Shown piece by piece: positions 32,464 to 39,037 of a stretch of DNA of 64,000 bases. The stretch comes from Achromobacter sp. HZ34 (GTDB lineage Bacteria; Pseudomonadota; Gammaproteobacteria; Burkholderiales; Burkholderiaceae_B), in the NCBI RefSeq assembly GCF_002209485.1, contig NZ_NJIX01000010.1, forward strand, positions 1 to 64,000, written 5' to 3'. Every line of letters begins with the position of its first letter. Positions within the stretch are counted from its first letter, which is position 1. Under the pieces are notes generated by a model. The model did no database searches and was not told the origin of the DNA. It saw nothing but the letters and a program-made list of their open reading frames with translations. The translations under genes were made by a program, and so were the position numbers.

Positions 32464-32844
32464 ATGGTAGAGACGCAGAAGCCATCAGAGACTGATCGCT
32501 TTCCTCCGGGGATGAGCGAAGACGCTCGCGCAATTCTTTCCGCCTTCGAGGGATGGCGCCGTGAAGAGCGGGCGGACAACAGCTCACAGCACAGCGAGAA
32601 TCAGCTCCGCATCGAAGCTGTCGACGAGAAAGTGATGAAGCTCAACAAGCTGCTCGAAAGCTCGTTTCCGGACGGCGACCCGGAAGGCCATCGTCGATAC
32701 CACGAGGCCATCATCAAGCGCGAAGAGCGGCGCGAAGAGTTCTATCAAAAACTATTCACGGAACTGGCCAGTAAGGGCTTGTGGGCCTTGATCGGGTTTC
32801 TATGCGTCGCTGTCTGGTTTTCCATCAGGGAACATATCAAATGA
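32464..32844 (+). CDS. Hypothetical membrane-anchored protein before holin (126 aa)
   Basis: Soluble, highly charged helical part (residues 15-95; EERADNSSQHSENQLRIEAV) and one C-terminal transmembrane helix (GLWALIGFLCVAVWF) followed by IREHIK. Tail-anchored topology. Location just before the holin suggests a lysis-related role, for example an antiholin. Stop overlaps the holin start. Confidence 0.55.
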   Translation: MVETQKPSETDRFPPGMSEDARAILSAFEGWRREERADNSSQHSENQLRIEAVDEKVMKLNKLLESSFPDGDPEGHRRYHEAIIKREERREEFYQKLFTELASKGLWALIGFLCVAVWFSIREHIK

Positions 32845-33062
32845 AAATCCCGCTTATCGATGACGTGCATCGACTGTTCAAGTTCTACAGTGTCTGGGCA
32901 ATGCTGGCAATCCTGCTGGTTTCCATCGCTGAGGCACTCATGGCGCTGTACGTTCCGGCAGATGTGCCGCACGCCCTGGGCGCCGGCATCGTGACGGCGC
33001 TGCTCGCCATCATCGGCATCGGCCTACGGGCTTGGAAACAGGGTCCGCGCGATGGCGAGTAA
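32841..33062 (+). CDS. Holin
   Basis: 73 residues from ATG 32841 (ATGA overlap). Two transmembrane helices (AMLAILLVSIAEALMALYV and GAGIVTALLAIIGIGLRAW) with a charged tail, between structural genes and lysozyme. Times lysis by permeabilising or depolarising the inner membrane. The class is unclear; the two-helix layout fits class II. Confidence 0.78.
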   Translation: MKIPLIDDVHRLFKFYSVWAMLAILLVSIAEALMALYVPADVPHALGAGIVTALLAIIGIGLRAWKQGPRDGE

Positions 33063-33567
33063 ATTGAGCAATGCGGTGAAGGCCGCTGTCGCCGTCGGTG
33101 CGAGCGCAGGAGTAATTCTGGGACTGTTCCTACATGATGCCGAGGGTACGCGCCTGAAGGCCTATCAGGACGGCGCCAAGGTATGGACGATATGCCAGGG
33201 ACACACTGCCGGCGTCAAGGCTGGTGACGTGGCCACGCCGCAGCAGTGCGCCGACTTCTTCAATACCGATGTGGGCATCGCTTTCGCCGCGGTAGACCGC
33301 TTGGTGACCGTCCCCATGTCTGCGCCACAACGCGCAGGCGTGACGTCGTTCTGCGGCTACAGCATTGGCTCCGGTGCCTGCGCACGCTCCACGTTCCTGA
33401 AAAAGCTGAACGCCGGGGACCGCGCGGGCGCATGCAACGCCATCATGGACTGGACCTACATCACGGTCGACAAGCGCAAATTCGACTGCCGCACGCCTGG
33501 CAACAAGCTGTGCGCCGGCCTGGTCGACCGCCGTGAGGGGGAGCGCGAACTATGCCTGCTGGACTGA
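33052..33567 (+). CDS. GH24 endolysin with N-terminal SAR-type anchor
   Basis: 171 residues. The N-terminal segment AVKAAVAVGASAGVILGLFL is weakly hydrophobic and Ala/Gly-rich, as in signal-anchor-release endolysins. The active site matches T4-lysozyme spacing: Glu31 (HDAEGTRL), Asp40 (AYQDG) and Thr46 (VWTICQGHT). An expected Tyr after the Thr is replaced by Cys (ICQGHT). Several further Cys residues could form the disulfides that control SAR endolysins. Starts inside the holin gene. Confidence 0.88.
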   Translation: MASKLSNAVKAAVAVGASAGVILGLFLHDAEGTRLKAYQDGAKVWTICQGHTAGVKAGDVATPQQCADFFNTDVGIAFAAVDRLVTVPMSAPQRAGVTSFCGYSIGSGACARSTFLKKLNAGDRAGACNAIMDWTYITVDKRKFDCRTPGNKLCAGLVDRREGERELCLLD

Positions 33568-34052
33568 TGAAGCCCTGGGTGCTGATCCTGATAGGCGCCG
33601 CGCTTGTGCTGGCGGCCGTGGCGGGCATCCGTTGGTACGGCCATGACCAATATGCTGCTGGTCACCAGCAGGCTGCTCTGGAAGCCCAGGCCGAGGCGCA
33701 GAAGCTATCCGAGCAATACCGGGCGCAGGAGGCTGCTGCCCAGCAATCCGTAGAGGCGAACTATGCGAAATACCGTGGGCAGATCCTGGCGAGCCAGGCT
33801 CACGCTGCTGACCTTGATGCTGCTGCTTCAGGGCTGCGCGCACAACTCGACAAGCTGCGCTCCGGTCGTGCCGCCGCGAATTCCCAGCCCGCAGGCCGAG
33901 TTGATGCAGGCGCCGCCCCTGACTTCATCGGCGTTATTGCAGCGTGCGCGGGACGATATGACGAAGTGGTCCGCTACGCTGGGCAGCTCGCCGACCAATT
34001 GACCGGGCTGCAGGGTTACGTGCGCGCCATATCCTCGCCGCTGGCACCGTGA
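33552..34052 (+). CDS. Rz-type inner-membrane spanin
   Basis: 166 residues: N-terminal transmembrane helix (VLILIGAALVLAAVAGIRWY) followed by a long Gln/Ala/Glu-rich periplasmic helix (QQAALEAQAEAQKLSEQYRA). This is the i-spanin layout. With the nested Rz1 lipoprotein it should fuse inner and outer membranes at the end of lysis. Overlaps the endolysin end. A 15-bp tandem duplication covers its last codons. Confidence 0.85.
   Translation: MPAGLMKPWVLILIGAALVLAAVAGIRWYGHDQYAAGHQQAALEAQAEAQKLSEQYRAQEAAAQQSVEANYAKYRGQILASQAHAADLDAAASGLRAQLDKLRSGRAAANSQPAGRVDAGAAPDFIGVIAACAGRYDEVVRYAGQLADQLTGLQGYVRAISSPLAP
33763..34002 (+). CDS. Rz1-type outer-membrane spanin lipoprotein (nested in Rz)
   Basis: 79 residues in a different frame wholly inside the Rz gene. 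A lipoprotein signal ends in the lipobox LLQGC (Cys25), preceded by a basic start and the hydrophobic run LTLLTLMLLL. The mature part is short and Pro-rich (APVVPPRIPSPQAE). Nested Rz/Rz1 pairs are characteristic of lambdoid spanins. Confidence 0.82.
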   Translation: MRNTVGRSWRARLTLLTLMLLLQGCAHNSTSCAPVVPPRIPSPQAELMQAPPLTSSALLQRARDDMTKWSATLGSSPTN

Positions 34053-34071
34053 TCAGGCTGGCACCGTGATC
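34040..34071. repeat. 15-bp tandem duplication at the Rz/acyltransferase junction
   Basis: GCTGGCACCGTGATC occurs at 34040-34054 and 34057-34071, 17 bases apart. The first copy contains the Rz stop codon and the second encodes the last residues of the convergent acyltransferase. The two genes abut without any spacer or terminator. Confidence 0.8.
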
Positions 34072-35141
34072 TCGGCGGAGGCCTTCGCCGGTGGCTTCTT
34101 GGTGAAATATGGGCGTTCGACCAGCATGTAGGACAGGTAGGCGACTACGAGTGTGGTCAGCGTCGTTGCCACCGCATACCAAACGAAGCCGGCAGGGGAT
34201 GCAGGCCACGGCGTCATCTTGTATAGCACGATCGAGAAGATGATGGGGTGGTAGAGATATATCGAATAGGAAAGTGTACCCAGGAATCTGACCGGGCGCG
34301 CGCTCAGGGCTCGGGCGATAATACTCCTGTCGTCCCAGACCACCTTGACGAAGGCGATCGATGCGACAGCCAGGAACGTGTAGTAATAGCCCAAGTAGGT
34401 CTTGAACCAGAAGACCTTCAGGATTCCACAAGCCAGGTAGGCCACAATCACAAGCGACAGGGGGAGCATCCTTGCTATGCGGCGGAGCAATGCATCATCC
34501 ATTGATCCGATAACCGCACCGGCAAACATCCCCAACATCCGCACGTAGGTGTCTGGCATCCACCAAAAAGCTGCCGCGAGCATGATGATGGCGGCCACCC
34601 GCTTATCGATCACCGCAGCGCCTAGCGTCAGCACTGGGACAACGAGATAAAAAGCGAATTCGAACCCAAGCGACCAGGTAACATTGTTGTAAGGCGTCAC
34701 CCCCAGCGACGGTATCGCGTTCAAGAAAATCAGATTCTTCGCGAAGTCCATCGGCTTCCAGGGCCAGCCAAATAGGAAAACATCACCTGCCGCGACCAGG
34801 ATCAAGGCGATCAGGAAGGCAGGATAGATTCGTGTGAAACGATGTAGCAGGAAGCTTCCGTAGCTGAATGGTGTGCGGGTCGACAAGACGATGCGCGCCA
34901 TAAGGAAACCGCTGATGATGAAGAAAACGTCGACGCCGTGATTGCCGTCAAGCAAATAGGCGAGAGCCTTCATCCATAGGGAATCCGACTGATAGGTAAG
35001 TGCGGCCCCAGGGATTTTGAAATAATCCACGGCAGCGCCACCAGCCACATGTTCAATGAATACGGCCAGCGCCGCGTAGATCCTCAGGCCGTCTATGGCT
35101 GGGTAGGCCACCGGCCGCACAATCGTGCCCGTGCGGAACAT
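34053..35141 (-). CDS. OafA-type O-acyltransferase (lysogenic conversion candidate)
   Basis: 362 residues from ATG 35141 (MFRTGTIVRPVAYPAIDGLR); a longer frame reaching 35369 overlaps the next gene and is rejected. Family features: the N-terminal IDGLRIYAALAVFIEH motif with its His, FFIISGFLMARIVLSTRTPF and an SYSIYLYHPIIFSIV segment near the end, with about ten hydrophobic helices. Such integral membrane enzymes acetylate surface polysaccharides. As the only sizeable leftward gene at the right end, with lower GC than the virion genes, it is probably an accessory gene that alters the host O-antigen. Confidence 0.85.
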   Translation of the reverse strand: MFRTGTIVRPVAYPAIDGLRIYAALAVFIEHVAGGAAVDYFKIPGAALTYQSDSLWMKALAYLLDGNHGVDVFFIISGFLMARIVLSTRTPFSYGSFLLHRFTRIYPAFLIALILVAAGDVFLFGWPWKPMDFAKNLIFLNAIPSLGVTPYNNVTWSLGFEFAFYLVVPVLTLGAAVIDKRVAAIIMLAAAFWWMPDTYVRMLGMFAGAVIGSMDDALLRRIARMLPLSLVIVAYLACGILKVFWFKTYLGYYYTFLAVASIAFVKVVWDDRSIIARALSARPVRFLGTLSYSIYLYHPIIFSIVLYKMTPWPASPAGFVWYAVATTLTTLVVAYLSYMLVERPYFTKKPPAKASAEITVPA

Positions 35142-35209
35142 GAATTGTCTTCCGGAGTTGTAATGCGTCAGGATGTTAACCGAACCTGGCGCATCTCCTT
35201 TGGTGGGCG

Positions 35210-35437
35210 TTACGCCTCCCGCGCACAAGCCGGCGGTATCTCGTCGTCGGCGCCCACCTCGCGCTCCCAATAAGCGCAGCCGTAATCCGGCAGGCCTGTC
35301 ACGCTGATTCTGCCGGGCGTCCGCTCGCAGACCAGGGCGCGCGGGTTGCCGTTCGTCTTCCCATGCCAATGCACGCAGACCCAGCAGCCGCCAGGGTGCA
35401 GGGACTCGTTGTAGGGGTCGAAATAGTCGTGGGACAT
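35210..35437 (-). CDS. Small Cys-rich (zinc-ribbon-like) protein (75 aa)
   Basis: Start chosen at ATG 35437, MSHDYFDPYNESLHPGGCWV; an upstream extension would run across the attachment site. It contains CWVCVHWHGK, then CERTPG and YGCAYWEREVG: four Cys and two His residues that could bind one metal ion. The last gene before the host junction, upstream of the acyltransferase on the same strand. Function unknown. Confidence 0.6.
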   Translation of the reverse strand: MSHDYFDPYNESLHPGGCWVCVHWHGKTNGNPRALVCERTPGRISVTGLPDYGCAYWEREVGADDEIPPACAREA

Positions 35438-35586
35438 GGCGGGCTTATACAGTGGTTTATCCAGTATAGGCCTGGGCCTGGATTGATAAGTTCGGGTTTC
35501 GATTGGGGACCTGGGGCAAATCCGTGGGGCCTGCCCCAATAAAGCCCCAGATTCCGGGAAGACCCGCATGGATACGTGGTGTGGGT

Positions 35587-35604
35587 GTCTCGCCGTCGGC
35601 ACCA
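35587..35604 (+). other. attR: tRNA-Leu 3'-end attachment core
   Basis: GTCTCGCCGTCGGCACCA is the 3' end of a bacterial tRNA-Leu (T-stem, acceptor strand CGTCGGC and encoded CCA). The matching 5' acceptor strand GCCGACG and the tRNA body are absent upstream, so this is only the 3' fragment, as left by phage integration into a tRNA gene. The complete tRNA should lie at the other prophage end, outside the window. The tRNA terminator follows at 35641. Confidence 0.82.
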
Positions 35605-35640
35605 GGAATTTTGCGCAGGGTCTTCCCTGTGCGGCCAAGA

Positions 35641-35673
35641 AGCCCGTAAGAACGACGTTCTTGCGGGCTTTTT
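35641..35673 (+). terminator. Terminator of the disrupted tRNA-Leu unit
   Basis: Thirteen-bp stem AGCCCGTAAGAAC / GTTCTTGCGGGCT with one G-T pair and a 3-base loop, followed by a T run. It lies 37 bases after the tRNA 3' end and most likely ended the tRNA transcript before integration. It now shields host sequence from phage transcription. Confidence 0.85.
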
Positions 35674-35754
35674 GCTGTCCGCCGTCCGCTCATCGATAGC
35701 AACAACGCAAATCGAACGCCTGTGATCAAATAGGGCACCACGCGCGAGGTTTGT

Positions 35755-36658
35755 ATGGAACCTGTATCAAAGGATGTGCTGGCAAGCTGCCTGGAACTTC
35801 AGCTTGACGCCGTATTCCTGGTGGATGCGGCTGGCAAGCTTGGTCTATGTGAGCCCGGCCTGCGAGTCCATACTTGGCTACACGCCGGCGGAGATGATGG
35901 GCCGGCCGATGCTCGACTTCCTTGCCGTGGAAGACAGGGCGCGCACGATCAAGGAAGCCTTGTTGGTCATGTCCGGTCATCCGCGCATCGGCTTCGAGAA
36001 CCGCTACGTCCACAAGGACGGCCACTACGTCGATATCATGTGGTCGGCGCGGTGGTCCGAGGAACACCGCCTGCGTATCGGCGTGGCCCGCGATGTCTCG
36101 GCCCGCAAGCAGGCCGAGGCCATGCAGCGGGCCACTTTCGCGATCTCCCAGGCGGCGCACGATGCCGTGGATCTGAGCGCCCTCAGCCGCGGCATCCACG
36201 ACACGCTGGCGTCGCTGTTTCCCATCGAGGCCATGACCCTCGCCATCCACGATGGCGAGTCCGGCGGTTGGCGGGCGATCTATCGCTATGGCACGAATCC
36301 TGGCGTACCGGACCTGGATTGGGTCCGCGCCCAGGCGCTGGCGACGCAGGCCGTCATGTCGCGGCAGGTGCAATGGGAGCGGAGGCGAACGCCGCCAGGC
36401 GCCCCATCCGCCGGATCGACCATTGAAGCCACCCCGGCGCAGCCCGAAGCATCCATCGGCGCCATCGATGTCATCGTCCAAGGCCTGTGCGACGCCCTGG
36501 CGTGCTCCCTGATGCTGCACGGCACGGACTTCCGCGTACGGGTAAGCACAGGGACGGCCATCTATCCCGACGACGCAGCGTCCCTGGGCGAGCTGATGCA
36601 ACTCGCCGACAAGCGCATGTATCTCGACAAATCTGGCGCTGATCGCAAGCGGGCCTAG
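35755..36658 (+). pseudogene. Broken PAS-GAF-GGDEF signalling protein
   Basis: Two frames together encode one protein. The first (from ATG 35755, MEPVSKDVLASCLELQLDAV...VDAAGK) shifts by one base near 35838-35843 into the second (LVYVSPACESILGYTPAEMM). Order: PAS/PAC (to about codon 120), GAF (to about 205), then only the C-terminal third of a GGDEF domain (STGTAIYPDDAASLGELMQL, ADKRMYLDKSGADR). The N-terminal part of GGDEF, including the signature loop, is missing. It cannot make c-di-GMP, and the frameshift suggests it is not translated in full. A sequencing error could explain the frameshift but not the lost domain. Confidence 0.8.
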
Positions 36659-37054
36659 CGGCCTCGCCCACCGACGTCATCTGCGAAAGCGTTGGTAATT
36701 ACCAACGATATCTGCGTACTCAATCCCGAATTCGTCATGAATTGGGATGAAGCGTGTGCGCGCGGCAGCCTGTTGCCATTGCGGCGGCGCAACAAAATCC
36801 ATTGTGTTTTCAAGCGCTAAGGTCGATTTGCTTGTGCCAGATCAACCCGTGGCCGATTGAAGCGGTGCCGCCGATACAGATAGTGACGTTAGAAACTTTC
36901 AGATCTCATTCAGTTTGCATACATATAGTTCGATTCCTATCGAACCGTCTACTGGATGGACATCTCTCCACGCGGGATGTCTACGGTGTGGTCATATAAA
37001 TGACCCCCTGGCCGACACGGGGCGGTCTTTTCTCATTCGAATGGTTGTCGGGAT
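36659..37054. promoter_or_regulatory. Gene-free interval with two operator-like palindromes
   Basis: No convincing gene. A perfect 18-bp palindrome CGTTGGTAATTACCAACG lies at 36690-36707. A second inverted repeat, GTTCGAT-4-ATCGAAC, lies at 36928-36945, about 110 bases before the cytochrome gene in the expected promoter zone. These look like binding sites for two dimeric regulators. No regulator gene is adjacent. Confidence 0.55.
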
Positions 37055-38470
37055 ATGTGGAAATTGAAGCGGCAAGGTATCAGGAAGTCCTGTTTGATGA
37101 TTGCGCTGGTTTCCTGTTCGATCGCCGCTACGGCGGACGCGGCAGGAATCGAGAATCAGCAAGGCGTGTTGGACGGGAAGTACATTTCCACGGCGGCTGA
37201 TTGCGTAGCCTGCCATACCGCCAAGGGCGGCGCCGCGTTCGCGGGTGGATACGCCATCGATTCGCCGATGGGGACAATCTGGTCCACCAACATCACACCA
37301 TCCAAGAAGTTCGGCATCGGCGACTACACCGAGGCTGAATTCGCCCGCGCCGTGCGCGAAGGCGTGGCCCGCGATGGCCACCACCTGTATCCGGCCATGC
37401 CGTATACCTCGTACGGCAAGATGACCGATGAGGACATCGCGGCGCTGTACAAATACTTCATGACGCAAGTCCAGCCCGTGGACACGCCCAACAAGGAAAC
37501 CAAGCTGCCGTTTCCTTTCAGCGTGCGTTCGTCCATGGCGATCTGGAATCTGATCTACGGCGATTCCAAGCCTTTCGTGCCGGTCGGCGACCAGTCGCAG
37601 GAAATCAATCGCGGCAATTATCTGGTCAACAGCCTGGCGCATTGCGCCGAGTGCCATACGCCGCGCACGGCATTGATGGGGTTGGACAGCAGCAAGCCGT
37701 TGGCCGGATCGCCCCTCGGCCCCTGGTACGCGCCGAATATCACCGCCGACAAGGTCGCGGGTATCGGTGCGTGGACCGATGACGAACTGAAGGCCTACCT
37801 GCGTACCGGCCACGTCGCCGGCAAGGCGCAAGCGGCCGGTCCCATGGCCGAAGCCGTCGAACACAGCTTGCAGTATCTGTCGGACGCGGACCTGAACGCC
37901 ATCGTGGCGTACCTGAAGCAGACCAAGCCTGTCGGCGCGGACGGTGCAAAGCCGCGCGATGGCTACGGTGCGCCGGCTGACAGCGAAACGCGCTTGCGTG
38001 GCAACGCCGTGCGGGACGCGGATCCGGGTTGGAAGGTTTATTCCGCGACTTGCTCGGCCTGCCACGGCGCCAGGGGCGAGGGCACGTCGGTGTATCCGTC
38101 GCTGTTCCACAACTCCGCCACGGGCGCGGCCTATCCCGCCAATCTGGTGGCGACCATTCTTTTCGGGGTGCATCGCACGATAGACGGCCACGATATCGAA
38201 ATGCCCGGCTTCGGTCCCCAGGCCTCGTATACCGAGCGCCTGACCGACCAGCAGGTGGCCGACGTGTCGAACTACGTGCTGGCCAACTTCGGCCAGCCGC
38301 AAAAGAAATTGACCGCGGATGATGTTGCCGTGGCGCGTGCCGGCGGTCCCGTCGCGCCGCTGGTGAAGCTGTCGCCCTATCTGCTGCCCGGCGCCATCGT
38401 GGTGCTGCTGGTGCTCATCGTGATTGCCATCGCCGTGACGCGGCGCCGGCGCGCTTACAAGAAAGGTTAA
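37055..38470 (+). CDS. Triheme cytochrome c subunit of membrane-bound alcohol/sugar dehydrogenase
   Basis: 471 residues. Signal peptide 1-29 (LMIALVSCSIAATADA). Three heme-binding CxxCH motifs: CVACH (Cys50), CAECH (Cys197) and CSACH (Cys333). A C-terminal transmembrane helix (YLLPGAIVVLLVLIVIAIAV) and basic tail anchor it in the inner membrane, facing the periplasm. It passes electrons from the flavoprotein at 39037 to ubiquinone, as in gluconate, fructose and sorbitol dehydrogenases. First gene of a three-gene operon. Confidence 0.92.
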   Translation: MWKLKRQGIRKSCLMIALVSCSIAATADAAGIENQQGVLDGKYISTAADCVACHTAKGGAAFAGGYAIDSPMGTIWSTNITPSKKFGIGDYTEAEFARAVREGVARDGHHLYPAMPYTSYGKMTDEDIAALYKYFMTQVQPVDTPNKETKLPFPFSVRSSMAIWNLIYGDSKPFVPVGDQSQEINRGNYLVNSLAHCAECHTPRTALMGLDSSKPLAGSPLGPWYAPNITADKVAGIGAWTDDELKAYLRTGHVAGKAQAAGPMAEAVEHSLQYLSDADLNAIVAYLKQTKPVGADGAKPRDGYGAPADSETRLRGNAVRDADPGWKVYSATCSACHGARGEGTSVYPSLFHNSATGAAYPANLVATILFGVHRTIDGHDIEMPGFGPQASYTERLTDQQVADVSNYVLANFGQPQKKLTADDVAVARAGGPVAPLVKLSPYLLPGAIVVLLVLIVIAIAVTRRRRAYKKG

Positions 38471-38473
38471 GTC

Positions 38474-39037
38474 ATGACGGATGCCAAAGCAGTTGTGCTT
38501 TCCGAACAGGAAGTATTGATCGATTCCCGCCGCCGCAACCTGGTGAAGGGCGCCATCGCGCTGGGCGTGATGTGGCGGCTGCCTATCGATTCGGCGCTGG
38601 CTGCCGCGCCGGCCGAGGTGACGCAGGTCCCGGTGTCGGTGTCGGCCTTCCAGAAAGTCTCGACGTTCCTGACGTCGAAGAATGTCAGCCCGGCAATGGC
38701 CACGCGTTGCTATGACGCGTTGAAGAAGCGCATTCCGGACCTTGACAGCGTGGTGGCTTCGCTGGACACGCTGGTCAAGACCCGCCAGTTGAGCCACGTC
38801 GACGAGTATCTGGCGCTGACGGATGTCGACAAGGGCCTGGACACCCAGGCCAAGAGCATCATCCGCGCGCTGTACCTGGGCGTGGTGGGCGATGACGAGA
38901 AGGCCGAGTTGTTCGCCTACGAAGAGGCGTTCATGTATGACCCCACCCGCGCCATTCTGGTGGTGCCGACGTATGGCCGTGGCCCCAACTCCTGGGGCCC
39001 CAAGCCGGTGGATGCAGTTGCCGAGGTTAAAAGCTGA
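38474..39037 (+). CDS. Small subunit of membrane-bound sugar dehydrogenase
   Basis: 187 residues starting MTDAKAVVLSEQEVLIDSRR. A twin-arginine-like signal SRRRNLVKGAIALGVMWRLP precedes a helical domain typical of the sorbitol/gluconate dehydrogenase small subunit family, ending FMYDPTRAILVVPTYGRGPN. In such complexes the small subunit carries the Tat signal and exports the folded flavoprotein, which itself lacks a signal. Its stop overlaps the next ATG. Confidence 0.88.
   Translation: MTDAKAVVLSEQEVLIDSRRRNLVKGAIALGVMWRLPIDSALAAAPAEVTQVPVSVSAFQKVSTFLTSKNVSPAMATRCYDALKKRIPDLDSVVASLDTLVKTRQLSHVDEYLALTDVDKGLDTQAKSIIRALYLGVVGDDEKAELFAYEEAFMYDPTRAILVVPTYGRGPNSWGPKPVDAVAEVKS

Larger units (their letters stand above)
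1..35604. mobile_element. Temperate podovirus-like prophage (right part; left end outside window)
   Basis: Continuous phage gene set: leftward early genes (1-4114), repressor/Cro switch (4675-5676), rightward replication and recombination genes (6129-9782), a complete T7/BPP-1-like morphogenesis block (10483-32461), lysis cassette (32841-34052) and two leftward accessory genes (34053-35437). The right boundary is a tRNA-Leu 3'-end sequence at 35587-35604, followed by host sequence. No integrase or excisionase is visible, so both should lie left of position 1. All essential structural genes look intact, so the element could be functional; that is inference. Confidence 0.93.

Noticed and set aside
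35455-35480. LexA-like site (CTGTATA with TATAC) before the small Cys-rich gene
   Set aside because: The two halves are in the wrong spacing and phase for a CTG-N10-CAG box. Only five bases on each side are symmetric.
35520-35604. A complete tRNA-Leu ending at 35604
   Set aside because: Only the 3' 18 bases match. The acceptor 5' strand, D-arm and anticodon arm are absent upstream.
36754-36999. A rightward 81-codon frame before the cytochrome gene
   Set aside because: No ribosome-binding site or recognisable sequence; the interval contains palindromes and behaves as regulatory DNA.
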